Of a stretch of 64,000 bases of DNA, positions 1 through 9,874 are shown in pieces. The stretch lies in the NCBI RefSeq assembly GCF_002901845.1, contig NZ_PPQE01000030.1:62001-126000 (forward strand), in the 5' to 3' direction. Below the pieces are notes generated by a model that worked only from the letters and a program-made list of their open reading frames with translations, searched no databases and had not been told where the DNA came from. The DNA comes from Staphylococcus hominis subsp. hominis (GTDB taxonomy: Bacteria; Bacillota; Bacilli; Staphylococcales; Staphylococcaceae). Within the stretch, counting starts at the first letter, position 1, and the number at the start of each line of letters is the position of its first letter. The translations under genes and the position numbers were made by a program.

Positions 1-135
1 TGGATTTTCAACATCAGGTAATAATTCTAATTTAAGTTTAGCACTTGAATATATGCCACCTATAATGACTAAAAGAACCATTAAAAAAATAGCAAACTTA
101 TTACCTAATGAAAATTGAAGCATCTTTTTAATCAT
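1..135 (-). CDS. RND-family efflux permease, N-terminal fragment
   Basis: Partial gene; the first 45 codons are in the window and the rest lies off the left edge. The protein starts MIKKMLQFSLGNKFAIF, continues with one hydrophobic segment (about residues 14-31) and then the motif ELLPDVENP, which is the usual start of AcrB/SwrC-type resistance-nodulation-division transporters (first membrane helix followed by the periplasmic porter domain). An AGGAG ribosome site lies at 146-150. S. aureus has an AcrB-type gene next to fmhA, so the neighbourhood agrees. Substrate unknown; lipid or drug export is typical of the family. Confidence 0.75.
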   Translation of the reverse strand, partial: MIKKMLQFSLGNKFAIFLMVLLVIIGGIYSSAKLKLELLPDVENP

Positions 136-178
136 TTTGTTACTTCTCCTATAATAAGTGATTAATATTGGTAAAAAA

Positions 179-211
179 ATCTGAACGTTTCTTCATAGAA
201 TCGTTCAGATT
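179..211 (-). terminator. Terminator downstream of fmhA
   Basis: Inverted repeat ATCTGAACG / CGTTCAGAT, followed on the minus strand by a T-run. It sits just beyond the fmhA stop and before the RND gene. Confidence 0.75.
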
Positions 212-241
212 AAATACTGTATCTACAATACTGTAAATTAA

Positions 242-1504
242 TTATTTACGTTTTAATTTGCGAGAGAGTTTAATTTTGGCTTTTGTAAGTCTTGGTTTAA
301 CTTGTTCGATTAATTGATATAACGGTTGATTTAAGACATAATCAAACTCACCAATTTTTTCACTTAAATAAGTGCCCCATACACGTTTAAAAGCCCATAA
401 TCCATAGTGTTCAGAATCTTTTGATGGATTATTATCTGTGCCACCAAAGTCATACGTTGTTGCACCATGGTCTCTTGCGTATTTCATCATTTCATATTGC
501 ATATGATGGTTCGGTAAGAAATCACGATAATCATTTGAAGAAGCTCCATATAAGTAATATGATTTTTTACCTGCAAACATAAGTAATGCGCCTGATAAAT
601 ATACGCCTTCTGGATGTTCTTGATTTAATCTTTCTAAATCTTCTTTTAATTCAGTTGTCTTAGAAATCTTATTTTTTATATCATTTAATTTGTTAGCTGT
701 CTTTTTGTCATTTGGACGTGCTTCTGACTTCGCTTCTAATTTAGCTTTTTCTGCTTCTTGAGCTTCTAAATCTTTATTCGTTTCATCAAGCACTTGTTGT
801 GGCTCTAATTTCACTAAGAATAATTCTGCATCTCCATCTTCATGTAATGAGTCATAAATATTCTCAAAATAGCTAATATCACGTGTTAAGAAACCATCAC
901 GTTCACCCGTAATTTGCATTAACTTCGCAAATGTTTTAAGTCCTTCACGATTTGAGTGTTCAACTTTAGTACCTCGTTTAAGCGCTAATCTAACTTTAGA
1001 ACGATTACGACGTTCAAAGTTTTGAATAATTTCATCATCGGTTTTATCAATAGGTGTAATCATTGTCATACGAGGTTGAATATAGTCTTTTGATAATCCT
1101 TCTTTAAACCCTTTATGTTTAAATCCAAGCATTCTTAAATTTTTAAGTGCTTCTGTGCCATGTTCTACTTCAACATCTGGATCAATCTTAATCGCGTACG
1201 CTTTTTCTTCTTTAGCAATTTTTTTTGTTTCATTTAAAAGTGCTCTCAGTACGTCTCTATCATTATAATCGGCTACGAATCCACGTGATACGTAGCATAA
1301 TGTAAATGGTAACTTCGGTATCTTTTTAAATAATAACTGTCCTACACCTTTAATTTCACCATTTTCACCTACTGCCACACGTTTTGAATACCATCCAGTT
1401 AAGCGCTTTGTCTCTGCCCACTTTGTCAGTTGCAATAAATCACCATTCGGATGAGTTTTTACAAATTCGTCATGTTCCTGATTTGTGATATTCATCTTTT
1501 CCAT
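242..1504 (-). CDS. fmhA: FemA/FemB-family peptidoglycan branch aminoacyltransferase-like protein FmhA
   Basis: 420 residues, the usual size for Fem proteins, which add amino acids from aminoacyl-tRNA to the lipid-linked peptidoglycan precursor in the cytoplasm. Two GNAT-like lobes are interrupted by a charged coiled-coil arm at about residues 238-298 (Lys/Glu-rich), the hallmark of the family. Conserved blocks include NRSKVRLALKRG near 167 and YDFGG near the C-terminus. The start is supported by AAAGGAG 11 nt upstream. FmhA rather than FemA/FemB is chosen from length and from its position next to an RND permease, as in S. aureus. FmhA itself has no firmly established substrate. Confidence 0.88.
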   Translation of the reverse strand: MEKMNITNQEHDEFVKTHPNGDLLQLTKWAETKRLTGWYSKRVAVGENGEIKGVGQLLFKKIPKLPFTLCYVSRGFVADYNDRDVLRALLNETKKIAKEEKAYAIKIDPDVEVEHGTEALKNLRMLGFKHKGFKEGLSKDYIQPRMTMITPIDKTDDEIIQNFERRNRSKVRLALKRGTKVEHSNREGLKTFAKLMQITGERDGFLTRDISYFENIYDSLHEDGDAELFLVKLEPQQVLDETNKDLEAQEAEKAKLEAKSEARPNDKKTANKLNDIKNKISKTTELKEDLERLNQEHPEGVYLSGALLMFAGKKSYYLYGASSNDYRDFLPNHHMQYEMMKYARDHGATTYDFGGTDNNPSKDSEHYGLWAFKRVWGTYLSEKIGEFDYVLNQPLYQLIEQVKPRLTKAKIKLSRKLKRK

Positions 1505-1626
1505 GCTATATAAAACTCCTTTATCTTTGCATTACTTATCATTATACATTGTAGATTTGAGAGTGTCGACAAACTCATAATAGAAGTTGTATTTTCTTCA
1601 AAAAGCTATTCTTTTTGTTATACTTA

Positions 1627-1926
1627 ATGAATGAAAAACACTACTATTTTTTATTAAAGAGGTTTTTAAAATTGAGAAATATTATTTTACTTATATTTAT
1701 TGTATGTAATGCTATTGCAATAATTTATACAATGGCTCATCCATTAACTATAAATTTTTTTAGTCTGAGAGTGATGTTTGTCGCTTTATCACTTGTACTT
1801 ACCATTTTATTTATACTATTAAAAACAAATCGTTTTTCTTTAATACTAAGCTTAATTTCTTTAGTACTAGTTTTTATTCATATTGCTTTTATTGCACATA
1901 GTACTTATACCTATCTATTTAATTAG
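1627..1926 (+). CDS. Small three-helix membrane protein, unknown
   Basis: About 99 residues from ATG at 1627; a TTG at 1615 would add four. Three hydrophobic segments at about residues 17-38, 46-65 and 70-90 suggest an integral membrane protein, with a short basic N-terminus. I recognise no family. No good ribosome site is visible, and its 3' end overlaps the convergent VOC gene by 8 nt, so the call is tentative. Confidence 0.4.
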   Translation: MNEKHYYFLLKRFLKLRNIILLIFIVCNAIAIIYTMAHPLTINFFSLRVMFVALSLVLTILFILLKTNRFSLILSLISLVLVFIHIAFIAHSTYTYLFN

Positions 1927-2689
1927 TTCCTTCATTAGGTTCGAAACGATATTTGGCTCCTTTAATAATGATTGAATAAGGAGTCATAGTCTCATTATCT
2001 TTAAAAACAATGGTATTGTATCCAGATTGAGCCGCATCTTGAATCCGATAAACAATAGTATCCCCCTCTAATTTTAAATCAGTGTAGTTCTCATTTTCTT
2101 CTATAATATCCATATTAAACCAGCTTTGCCACTTAGTTAAGGTTTTAGAGCGTTTAGAACTATCTATAATAATTTTATCAATTTTAAATTGTTTCTGAAA
2201 AAATGAATCCAAATTTTGCATATGATCGACTTTATTTTTATTCCACTCAATAAAAAAAGGAGGCCTTACCATATAGTCGGGATCAGCGATGTAGAGTAAC
2301 TTCCATCTTATCTTTTCACCCTTTTTATTTTCTCTGTCCATATTTATAGGACCAATCGTATCAATATGACGTTCGTTTAAAGATTGTTTTACTCTCTCTA
2401 TATCTTCCGTTCTAAATGCCATTGTTTTAAATCCTTGCTTAAAATTATCTTGAACAATTTTCGTTGCAAAAGCGACTCTACCCTTTTCAGTTTTAGCTTC
2501 TTTCTTTAACTTTTCGACATTTTCAACATCTAAAAGTTCGATGTAATTTCCATTTATATAAGTTAAACGATTGAAAGTGCCATATTGATGATGCTTGCCT
2601 CCAGAATGAATTTTTAATAACTCACCTGGATATTTAAATCCTTTTAATTGATCGACGTAATGAATCATATGATCAAATTTCAATTTCAT
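1919..2689 (-). CDS. VOC superfamily glyoxalase-like protein
   Basis: 256 residues beginning MKLKFDHMIHYVDQ, the typical first strand and His ligand of a vicinal-oxygen-chelate fold of the Glyoxalase_3 type. HHQYGTFNRL and YIELLDVEN form the next strands. A basic middle portion links to a second, less conserved half. The reaction is not predictable from sequence; family members include dioxygenases, lyases and resistance proteins. AAAGGGG lies 11 nt before the start. Monocistronic and convergent with the small membrane protein gene. Confidence 0.75.
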   Translation of the reverse strand: MKLKFDHMIHYVDQLKGFKYPGELLKIHSGGKHHQYGTFNRLTYINGNYIELLDVENVEKLKKEAKTEKGRVAFATKIVQDNFKQGFKTMAFRTEDIERVKQSLNERHIDTIGPINMDRENKKGEKIRWKLLYIADPDYMVRPPFFIEWNKNKVDHMQNLDSFFQKQFKIDKIIIDSSKRSKTLTKWQSWFNMDIIEENENYTDLKLEGDTIVYRIQDAAQSGYNTIVFKDNETMTPYSIIIKGAKYRFEPNEGTN

Positions 2690-2773
2690 GTATCAATATC
2701 CCCTTTACTAATTTAAACTTAATTGTATTTTAACAAATTTCACTATACTTTACTCTATAACTTATATTTAGTG

Positions 2774-2802
2774 TTGAAAAACGAATGAAATCAGCGTATA
2801 AT
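2774..2802 (+). promoter_or_regulatory. Sigma-A promoter of the marR-MFS operon
   Basis: TTGAAA at 2774-2779 and TATAAT at 2797-2802, separated by 17 bp. It lies 58 nt upstream of the MarR start. Confidence 0.75.
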
Positions 2803-2818
2803 AATTTTCGGTATTAAT

Positions 2819-2837
2819 TAGTTAGCCTTGCTAACTA
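2819..2837 (+). promoter_or_regulatory. Likely MarR operator (perfect 8-3-8 inverted repeat)
   Basis: TAGTTAGC CTT GCTAACTA, a perfect palindrome just downstream of the -10 box, over the expected first transcribed bases. MarR proteins usually bind such sites to repress their own operon, so autorepression is inferred. Confidence 0.65.
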
Positions 2838-2859
2838 TTTTCGAGGGAGACAATTTAAA

Positions 2860-3303
2860 ATGCTCACAAATGAATTTTTTAATAGTTTTATTGGTATTTA
2901 TCGTCCTTATATTAAACGTACTCAACCTATATTAGATCAATTTGGTCTACATACAGGTCAGTGGTTAGTGCTTAAAGATATTGCTACATATGATCAAACG
3001 ACTTTAGTTCAAATATCTAAACGTCGTTTTATTGAAAAACCGACTGCGCGTAAAATTATTAAAGTCCTATTTGAAAAAGATTTACTTTTGGTTACTCAAG
3101 GTACTGACAAACGTGAAAAGCTATTAAGTTTATCTGAAAAAGGACAGCAATTATTTGAGGACATGAATGCTTGTATTACACCTATTCAAGAAGATTTAAT
3201 CCATCAATCTAATATATCTAATGATGACTTGGATCACGTCATAGCAATCATGAAAAAATTACATACCACATTATCGAAGGGGGATACTCATGAATCAGAC
3301 TAG
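2860..3303 (+). CDS. MarR-family transcriptional regulator
   Basis: 147 residues, standard MarR length. A winged helix spans about residues 30-100, with recognition region LVQISKRRFIEKPTARKII and wing GTDKREKLLSLSEKG; both match the family (DxRxxxxxLTxxG wing). GAGGGAGA supplies the ribosome site. Its 3' end overlaps the following MFS gene by 14 nt, so the two are co-transcribed and the regulator probably controls that exporter in response to a ligand. The inverted repeat at 2819-2837 is the likely operator. Confidence 0.88.
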   Translation: MLTNEFFNSFIGIYRPYIKRTQPILDQFGLHTGQWLVLKDIATYDQTTLVQISKRRFIEKPTARKIIKVLFEKDLLLVTQGTDKREKLLSLSEKGQQLFEDMNACITPIQEDLIHQSNISNDDLDHVIAIMKKLHTTLSKGDTHESD

Positions 3304-4495
3304 TACTATTAAACAACCTATTTTTACTAGAAGTTTTACAATCAATTTTATCATTAACTTCTTTGTTTATTTATGTATGTACTTATTATTAGTTATCATC
3401 GCTGATTATTCTAAAACATCCTATCATGTGTCAGACAGTATATCTGGACTTGTTGTAGGACTATTTATTATTGGATCATTAATAGGACGTTTTGGAACAG
3501 GAAAGTATGTCAATCGTTTTGGTCCTAAAAAAATTTTAATTGTTGGTTTAATTTTTCTAATCATTACTCAGTTACTTTATTTTATCTCTGGGTCGATAAC
3601 CATCTTGATGTTTGTACGACTCCTAAATGGAATTGCTACAGCTATCGCAACGACTGCTACAGGTACAATTGCTGCACATGTTACCCCTGTAGAACGTAAA
3701 AGTGAGGGTATTAGCTTATTTTCACTGAGCCTTGTTCTTGGATCAGCTATTGGGCCTTTCTTTGGAATTTTATTATTGAAATCATTCTCAATTAATTTAC
3801 TATTTCTTATCTGTCTCATACTAGGAATCGCAAGTTTAATTGTTTCACTCTTTATTAAAATTGATTTTAATCCTACTAAAAATGCAGTTGATAGAAAAGT
3901 AGCTCAAGCTTCTGGTTTCAATATTCATAATTTTATTGCTAAAGAAGCTGTACCAGTAGCAATTGTTATGATGATCATTGGGTTAAATTATGCGTCAATC
4001 CTAACATTCTTAAAACCTTTTGCTGAGCAACGTCATTTGTTAGAAGCATCTAGTTATTTCTTTATTTTCTATGCGGTCGCTTCATTAATCACTCGACCTA
4101 TTGCTGGTAGAATGATTGATGCAAAAAATGAAAACGTTGTGGTTTATCCAGCTTTTCTTGCCTTAATTATCACATTTGTTTTATTAGTATTTAGCTATAA
4201 TGGTTGGGTATTATTACTTGCTGGCGTGTTCTTAGGTATTGGTTATGGAAACCTCTCTTCTTCAATGCAAGCCATTGCAATTAAAGTCTCCCCTTCAAGT
4301 AAATATGGAATTGCAACTTCAACTTACTTTATAGGATTAGATATTGGTATTGGCTTTGGTCCATCGTTGCTTGGATTATTTACAGATTCAATCACGTATA
4401 CTCAAGTTTATCTCATTATGGCTATTGTAGCTGCTTTATGTACAGTACTTTATTTAATTGTTCATGGTAGAAAAGTACATGGTAATACGTATTAA
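3290..4495 (+). CDS. Major facilitator superfamily exporter
   Basis: 401 residues with about 12 hydrophobic helices. The inter-helix 2/3 loop carries GRFGTGKYVNRFGPKKIL, an MFS motif A variant, and GPFFGILLL near helix 5 resembles motif C of drug:proton antiporters. GGGGG upstream of the ATG and overlap with marR indicate translational coupling. The pairing with a MarR repressor suggests drug or metabolite efflux; the substrate is not predictable. Confidence 0.85.
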   Translation: MNQTSTIKQPIFTRSFTINFIINFFVYLCMYLLLVIIADYSKTSYHVSDSISGLVVGLFIIGSLIGRFGTGKYVNRFGPKKILIVGLIFLIITQLLYFISGSITILMFVRLLNGIATAIATTATGTIAAHVTPVERKSEGISLFSLSLVLGSAIGPFFGILLLKSFSINLLFLICLILGIASLIVSLFIKIDFNPTKNAVDRKVAQASGFNIHNFIAKEAVPVAIVMMIIGLNYASILTFLKPFAEQRHLLEASSYFFIFYAVASLITRPIAGRMIDAKNENVVVYPAFLALIITFVLLVFSYNGWVLLLAGVFLGIGYGNLSSSMQAIAIKVSPSSKYGIATSTYFIGLDIGIGFGPSLLGLFTDSITYTQVYLIMAIVAALCTVLYLIVHGRKVHGNTY

Positions 4496-4512
4496 TCTTT
4501 CATTTAATATAT

Positions 4513-4564
4513 AAAAAGGAGCACCCCTATTATTCGTTATAGAATATGAGAGGTGCTCTTTTTA
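4513..4564. terminator. Bidirectional terminator between the MFS gene and sarV
   Basis: AAAAAGGAGCACC pairs with GGTGCTCTTTTT; A/T runs flank both sides, serving the two convergent genes. Confidence 0.8.
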
Positions 4565-4569
4565 TTTAA

Positions 4570-4920
4570 TTAATTTGCAATACTAATAGCTTCAATTTCA
4601 TTTTTCATTTTATCTAATACTTTTTGTTGAGACGCATTAAAGAAATAAAATACTTGTCGTTCATCTGTTTCAGAACGTAATTTAGAAATTAATTCTTTCT
4701 TGTAAATTTTGCGAATGATTACGTCAATTTTACTTGTATCCCATAACATTTCAAAATGTAATGTATCGCGTAACTCTTTTCCGCTAATTTTTTTACCTTC
4801 ATACACTTTAAATAAAACGACAAATTCCTCAATAGAAATTTTATACGTCATTTTTAACCAATGTTTTAGTTGACTGAGTTCTTTTTCCGCTTCAATAAAG
4901 CGATTCACTTTATTATTCAT
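4570..4920 (-). CDS. sarV: SarV, SarA-family transcriptional regulator
   Basis: 116 residues from ATG at 4920, preceded by GGAGG; an upstream in-frame start would add 14 unlike residues. A single winged-helix SarA/MarR-like domain with the family signatures [23 protein letters not shown] and [12 protein letters not shown] (DER wing motif). In S. aureus SarV influences autolysis and is repressed by SarA and MgrA. Its position immediately beside moaA, as in S. aureus, supports the name. Confidence 0.9.
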   Translation of the reverse strand: MNNKVNRFIEAEKELSQLKHWLKMTYKISIEEFVVLFKVYEGKKISGKELRDTLHFEMLWDTSKIDVIIRKIYKKELISKLRSETDERQVFYFFNASQQKVLDKMKNEIEAISIAN

Positions 4921-5103
4921 AGTACATGCCTCCAAAGTTGATTCTAAGTTGTATAAATACATAATATAATAAAATTGCTTAATTTAATTATATAACATAT
5001 GTACAATTTAATCTATTACAAATATTAATTTATATCTGTTTAGTGATTAATATAAATTACTTTGAAATTATTAAAATTAATTAAAGCTACTATCAAATTA
5101 AAA

Positions 5104-5148
5104 TACAGAAGTAAGTAATATCACATATGATTATCACTTACTTCTGTA
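5104..5148 (-). terminator. Terminator of the moaA-mobA-moaD-moaE-mobB-moeA operon
   Basis: Perfect 13-bp stem TACAGAAGTAAGT / ACTTACTTCTGTA followed on the minus strand by TTTT. Confidence 0.75.
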
Positions 5149-5152
5149 TAGA

Positions 5153-6175
5153 TTAACCACCAATATAATTCATATTAATTTTCTTTCGTTGTCGATTTTT
5201 TACTGTTTGTTCTGTACGTTCATCTGAATAACGATCATCACGTGCTTGCCATAATGAAATGAACGTGTCTTTTAATTTTTGATGTGTAGCACCACTACGC
5301 AATAATGATTTAATATCAAAACCATCAATCACACTAAATAAACATCCATAAAATTTTCCATCAGATGATAGTCTTGCTCTTGTACAAGTAGAACAAAATG
5401 AAGCTGAAACACTGGTGATTAGACCAAACTGTGCACCATTATCTTTATGTCTATAATATGTGGCAACTTCACCAAAGTATCTAGGTGGAAGTGGTTCTAT
5501 ATCAAACTCTTCTTCAATAGTAGATAGCATTTCTTCTTTCGTAACAACTTTATTAAAATCCCAACTATTATCATTACCTACATCCATAAATTCAATGAAT
5601 CTTATTTGAATGTGTTTATCTTTAAAATATTCGATCATAGGTAGGATTTGATCATCATTAATTCCTTTTTGTATAACTACATTTACTTTTACATGAAATC
5701 CAATAGAGACCGCATAATCAATTTGTTGCAAGATGGTAGAAGCTTTAATGTTACGGTTATTGATTGCTTGAAATACCTCATCATCAATTGCATCTAAACT
5801 TACATTAATTCTACGTAATCCTTCATCATACAACTTTTGACCATGTTTTTTTAAAAGTAAACCATTAGTAGTCATACCAATATCTTCAATACCCTCAATA
5901 CGATTGAGTTTTTCAATTAATTTATATAAATCACGTCGTAACAAGGGTTCTCCACCAGTGATTCTTAATTTTTTCACGCCTAATTCAGCATAAACTTTGG
6001 CAATTGTTGTAATTTCATCAAATGTCAGTAATTCCTCTTTAGGCAAAAAAACAAAATCATCACCAAATATTTCTTTTGGCATACAATAATCACATCTGAA
6101 ATTACAACGATCTGTTACAGAAATTCGTAGATCTCTTATAGGACGTCCTAATTTGTCTTTAATTTGGATCGTCAT
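5153..6175 (-). CDS. moaA: GTP 3',8-cyclase MoaA (radical SAM)
   Basis: 340 residues, normal length. With MoaC it turns GTP into cyclic pyranopterin monophosphate, the first step of molybdenum cofactor synthesis. The SAM iron-sulfur motif is C24-x3-C28-x2-C31; GGEP follows at 74-77. The second cluster ligands are C261, C264 and C278, and the protein ends with the required Gly-Gly tail (NYIGG). It is the last gene of a six-gene operon, 14 nt after mobA. Confidence 0.97.
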   Translation of the reverse strand: MTIQIKDKLGRPIRDLRISVTDRCNFRCDYCMPKEIFGDDFVFLPKEELLTFDEITTIAKVYAELGVKKLRITGGEPLLRRDLYKLIEKLNRIEGIEDIGMTTNGLLLKKHGQKLYDEGLRRINVSLDAIDDEVFQAINNRNIKASTILQQIDYAVSIGFHVKVNVVIQKGINDDQILPMIEYFKDKHIQIRFIEFMDVGNDNSWDFNKVVTKEEMLSTIEEEFDIEPLPPRYFGEVATYYRHKDNGAQFGLITSVSASFCSTCTRARLSSDGKFYGCLFSVIDGFDIKSLLRSGATHQKLKDTFISLWQARDDRYSDERTEQTVKNRQRKKINMNYIGG

Positions 6176-6189
6176 TAACGCGTCCCCCT

Positions 6190-6795
6190 TTAATCATTAA
6201 TCTGATGAAGTAAAGTATTCAAATCATCTTGATAATTAATATTTTTAGACCAATTTTTTAAAGGCTGAACCTCTTTAGTATCTAGAAAACATGTTATCAC
6301 ATTTTTATATACATGCCGTAAACTATAATCATTAGAATTCAGTGCTTTTTCAATATTCGAAATGACTCCTCGACTATAAAACGCAATGGTCGGTATAGGT
6401 TTATCATTGTCTGAATAAGCTATAATATCTGCTTGATGTTCCATACGCTGTGAAATTGTAAATTGATATAGTTGACTTATTGCTTCTTTAGTAATCATAG
6501 GAGTATCTACAGAAACCACAAAAAATAATTCTTCATTATTATAATGTTTCATAACTGTGTAGATTCCTGATAACGGGCCTTTATCTGCATGTGTTTCTTC
6601 ATCTATCATAATCTGTTTATACTCAAATTCATTTTTAAGTTGTTTGTTTGTACTGATAATAATATCGTCAAATAAATTCGTTTCTGTTAATGTATTAATA
6701 ATTCGTTTATAGAACATTTCACCGTGAATACAAGCAAATGCTTTGGGACTACCAAAACGTTTAGAGTGTCCCCCAGCTAGAATAATTGCTTTCAT
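6190..6795 (-). CDS. mobA: Molybdenum cofactor guanylyltransferase MobA
   Basis: 201 residues. It adds GMP to molybdopterin to make the guanine dinucleotide cofactor used by enzymes such as formate dehydrogenase. N-terminal nucleotide-binding signature [15 protein letters not shown] (about residues 6-20), then [10 protein letters not shown] and SVDTPMI, all typical. Spaced 2 nt from moaD and 14 nt from moaA within the operon. Confidence 0.94.
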   Translation of the reverse strand: MKAIILAGGHSKRFGSPKAFACIHGEMFYKRIINTLTETNLFDDIIISTNKQLKNEFEYKQIMIDEETHADKGPLSGIYTVMKHYNNEELFFVVSVDTPMITKEAISQLYQFTISQRMEHQADIIAYSDNDKPIPTIAFYSRGVISNIEKALNSNDYSLRHVYKNVITCFLDTKEVQPLKNWSKNINYQDDLNTLLHQIND

Positions 6796-6797
6796 AT

Positions 6798-7031
6798 TTA
6801 ACCACCACTAACTGGAGGTATTAACGCAACAATATCATCTTGCTTTACAATATCATTAAGTTGAACAAATTCTTCATTCACAGCTACTTGAAATTTTTTA
6901 TCACGAATGGATGAGTGACGTTCAAATAATAATTCTTTAAATGTTTCTACTGTAATATCTTCTATTAAATCAATGTCCTCTGAATTCATTTCTAATATTT
7001 CTTTTATTTCTGCAAAATATAATACTCTCAT
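6798..7031 (-). CDS. moaD: Molybdopterin synthase small subunit MoaD
   Basis: 77-residue ubiquitin-fold sulfur carrier ending PPVSGG. The C-terminal Gly-Gly is adenylated by MoeB and turned into a thiocarboxylate that donates sulfur to the pterin. It begins right where moaE ends, so the two synthase subunits are tightly coupled. Confidence 0.95.
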   Translation of the reverse strand: MRVLYFAEIKEILEMNSEDIDLIEDITVETFKELLFERHSSIRDKKFQVAVNEEFVQLNDIVKQDDIVALIPPVSGG

Positions 7032-7481
7032 TTAAGCCCCTCCTTTAGTTGCTTGACTGTGGTCTCCTCTTTGATGTCCTTGCCATTCTGCACCGTCTTC
7101 CCAAATTTCTTTTTTCCAAATCGGCACAATTTCTTTAATTCTTTCAATCGCATATTCATTTGCACGATAGGCATCTTTACGATGTGGCGAAGAGACAGCA
7201 ATCAATACTGCAATATCGGAAATGTGTAGAGGACCAATACGATGTACAATCGTTGTTATCGTTCCTGGCCAACGCTGTGTAATTTCTTCTCCAATTTGTT
7301 CTAGTTTTTTTTGAGCCATTGGAACATAAGCTTCATACTCAAGATATTCTGTTTTCACCCCTTTAGTCCATTCGCGAACATGACCTGTAAAGACAACAAC
7401 AGCTCCTTGATGTTCATTTAAAGTAAATGTTCTATATTGTTCGGGCTCAATTGGATTCGTCACGATTTCAAATTGTTTCAT
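7032..7481 (-). CDS. moaE: Molybdopterin synthase catalytic subunit MoaE
   Basis: 149 residues. It forms the heterotetrameric synthase with MoaD, converting cyclic pyranopterin monophosphate to molybdopterin. Typical features: GAVVVFTGHVREW near 27, LEYEAYVPMA, HRIGPLHISD, SSPHRKDAYRANEYAI, and the active-site stretch VPIWKKEIWEDG near 120. Lies between mobB (3 nt gap) and moaD. Confidence 0.96.
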   Translation of the reverse strand: MKQFEIVTNPIEPEQYRTFTLNEHQGAVVVFTGHVREWTKGVKTEYLEYEAYVPMAQKKLEQIGEEITQRWPGTITTIVHRIGPLHISDIAVLIAVSSPHRKDAYRANEYAIERIKEIVPIWKKEIWEDGAEWQGHQRGDHSQATKGGA

Positions 7482-7484
7482 TTT

Positions 7485-7958
7485 TTATTCATCCTTTTGT
7501 TTCATCCATTTTAGTAACCATTGCTCATAGTTGTTTAAAGCATTCTCATTATTATAATTATAAAAATATTGAACATGTGTAAGAAGTCTCAGTTTTTCTA
7601 ATTCTTCTTGGGTCTGATATACCACTATTTTGTCATAATTCTCATGTTTAAACCCTTCAACTAAAATAACGTCATAACGAATAGTTACACTTTCTTTTAT
7701 CAGCTCTTCAAGCGACGGCTGATTTCTACGTGTTACCGTTTGTTGATAAGCAGATCCTTGAACAATACTCTGATCTGCACCAGCTTCAAAATGTTTCATA
7801 TGATCCACATTAGAAGATTGAAGCGTAATATCATCTTTATCATGTCCATGATGTTTAATCGTTACAATATGATAGCCTTGAGATTTTAAAAATGTAATAG
7901 ATTGTTGTAACAACGTTGTTTTACCCGAATCTTTAAAACCAACTATTTGTAAAATCAT
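7485..7958 (-). CDS. mobB: Molybdopterin-guanine dinucleotide synthesis adaptor MobB
   Basis: 157 residues starting MILQIVGFKDSGKTTLL, a P-loop GTP-binding motif (about residues 7-15) of the MobB family. TIKHHGHD and DVILVEGFKHE are further family blocks. MobB binds GTP and is thought to assist MobA. Start codon overlaps the moeA stop by 4 nt, indicating translational coupling. Confidence 0.94.
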   Translation of the reverse strand: MILQIVGFKDSGKTTLLQQSITFLKSQGYHIVTIKHHGHDKDDITLQSSNVDHMKHFEAGADQSIVQGSAYQQTVTRRNQPSLEELIKESVTIRYDVILVEGFKHENYDKIVVYQTQEELEKLRLLTHVQYFYNYNNENALNNYEQWLLKWMKQKDE

Positions 7959-9214
7959 AATGATAGTTCCTCTTCGAAAACATTCGATTCAGTTAAAATA
8001 ACATCTACAGTATGTCCGGCTTTAAATCCCCTTGTCCCCCCTGGCAACATAATCATTGCATTACTATGTGCTATTGCTACTACAGCACCCGATTTATTAA
8101 ATCCGGATGGAACCACAGTCGCACAATTATGAGTAAAAGATGCAGTTGCTCGAATAAATCTTGTAAATGGATTGGCTTTCGCAAAATCTTCCATTAATGT
8201 TGCTTTCACAACTTGAGGGTAAACTGCTTTGGCTTGCATCATATGTTGCACTGCTGGTTTAACAAATAATTCAAAACCAGTAAAACAAGCCGATGGGTTC
8301 CCTGATAAACCAAATAAATACTTATTATTTGCAACTGCCACAGTTGTCACACTTCCAGGACGCATCGCAATTTTATTAAATAACACTTCTGCTTGAATTG
8401 CTTTGTATATCTTTGGTAAAAAGTCATAATCCCCTACCGAAACACCTCCAGTAGTAATGACAATATCATGATCTTTCATTGCTTTAGTGATGACTTGAAT
8501 ACTACTTTCTAAGTCATCTTGTTGTATACTATAAGGCTCTATCGTTAATCCCATTTTATCAGCTAATGCTTGTATCATCGGACCATTAGAATTTCTAATT
8601 TTTCCTGGTTGTAATTCTTCGTCTACATTCAATAATTCGCTTCCAGTAGCAATGACTGCAATACTTGGTTTTAAAAACACAGGCACTTCTGTATAACCAT
8701 AGGTCGCTAGTACTGCAATAGCTCCAGGATTAATGACTTGTCCTTTTTTTAAAACAATATCTCCTGTTTTCGTTTCTTCTCCTTTTAGCGACACATTTTC
8801 ATTCTCTTCAAAAGGTTTTCTAATAGTAAATGTATCTCCGTTTTCCACAGTTTGTTCAAACATCACTACTGCATCTGCGCCCTCAGGAATTTGAGCGCCT
8901 GTCATAATACGAACTGCTTCATTTTCTCCGACTGTTTTATGAGATACTGTGCCTGCACCAATATGATCTATCACTTTAAATGTTTTACGATTTTTTGAAA
9001 AGGCACCAGCCGAATCTTCACTTCTTATAGCAAAACCATCATACGGCGATTTATTGAAACGTGGTATATCATAAGTTGCTACAATGTCTTCAGCTAAGAC
9101 ATATCCTAAACTGTCCTCTAATGATATATTACTTTGTGGAGTATATATATCTTGTTTTACAATACGTTCAATTGCTTCTTTAATAGGTATTGGTTTTCTT
9201 TTTTCAACTACCAT
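7955..9214 (-). CDS. moeA: Molybdopterin molybdenumtransferase MoeA
   Basis: 419 residues, standard length. It inserts molybdate into adenylated molybdopterin. Domain order is usual: N-terminal linker with SPYDGFAIRSEDS, then GAQIPEGADAVVMFE, the MoaB-like domain with ATGSEL and TTGGVSVGDYDFLP, the GLSGNPSA motif and a C-terminal barrel with LPGGTRGF. First gene of the minus-strand operon; its upstream region is shared with divergent moaC. Confidence 0.96.
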   Translation of the reverse strand: MVVEKRKPIPIKEAIERIVKQDIYTPQSNISLEDSLGYVLAEDIVATYDIPRFNKSPYDGFAIRSEDSAGAFSKNRKTFKVIDHIGAGTVSHKTVGENEAVRIMTGAQIPEGADAVVMFEQTVENGDTFTIRKPFEENENVSLKGEETKTGDIVLKKGQVINPGAIAVLATYGYTEVPVFLKPSIAVIATGSELLNVDEELQPGKIRNSNGPMIQALADKMGLTIEPYSIQQDDLESSIQVITKAMKDHDIVITTGGVSVGDYDFLPKIYKAIQAEVLFNKIAMRPGSVTTVAVANNKYLFGLSGNPSACFTGFELFVKPAVQHMMQAKAVYPQVVKATLMEDFAKANPFTRFIRATASFTHNCATVVPSGFNKSGAVVAIAHSNAMIMLPGGTRGFKAGHTVDVILTESNVFEEELSL

Positions 9215-9355
9215 TTTATCAACTCCAATTACACGATAAATTCATGCTATACTATTTTATAAACTCAGTAAAATAATGATGTACTTATTAAAAATAAATG
9301 ATTATAACTTTATTTATATGTTATGATTTTTAGATATTTCTATAGGAGGCTATTT

Positions 9356-9850
9356 ATGTCAAATTTCACACATATCAATCATCAAGGTAATGCAAAAATG
9401 GTTGATGTTTCGAATAAAAGTATTACAAAACGTATTGCTAAAGCGCATTCAAGCATCACAGTGAATGAAGCGATTTACCATCAAATTATTGACAATACAA
9501 ATAAAAAAGGTAATGTACTTAATACTGCTCAAATTGCAGGTATAATGGCTGCTAAAAATACTTCGACTATTATTCCGATGTGTCATCCATTGCCCTTAAC
9601 TGGAATAGATATTGAATTCTCTTGGAATCAAGCGAACACACAACGCCACTATCAATTAAGCATTACTGCTACGGTTTCTACTACAGGTAAGACTGGTGTT
9701 GAAATGGAAGCTTTAACAGCTGCTTCAGTTACAGCTCTCACAGTATACGATATGACAAAAGCAGCTGATAAAGGAATGATCATTGGTGACACATACCTTG
9801 AATCAAAATCTGGAGGTAAATCTGGAGATTATCACCGGCAATTAGATTAA
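9356..9850 (+). CDS. moaC: Cyclic pyranopterin monophosphate synthase MoaC
   Basis: 164 residues from ATG at 9356, with AGGAGG 6 nt upstream; an earlier in-frame start would add 11 residues and lacks a ribosome site. It converts the MoaA product to cyclic pyranopterin monophosphate. Family motifs: [43 protein letters not shown] and KSGG near the C-terminus. It is divergent from the moeA operon and convergent with moaB. Confidence 0.97.
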   Translation: MSNFTHINHQGNAKMVDVSNKSITKRIAKAHSSITVNEAIYHQIIDNTNKKGNVLNTAQIAGIMAAKNTSTIIPMCHPLPLTGIDIEFSWNQANTQRHYQLSITATVSTTGKTGVEMEALTAASVTALTVYDMTKAADKGMIIGDTYLESKSGGKSGDYHRQLD

Positions 9851-9874
9851 TCTATATGATTGTCTTCTATTATG

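Noticed and set aside
8012-8197. 61-codon Cys-rich frame opposite moeA
   Set aside because: Antisense shadow; the cysteines result from reverse-complement codons of moeA.
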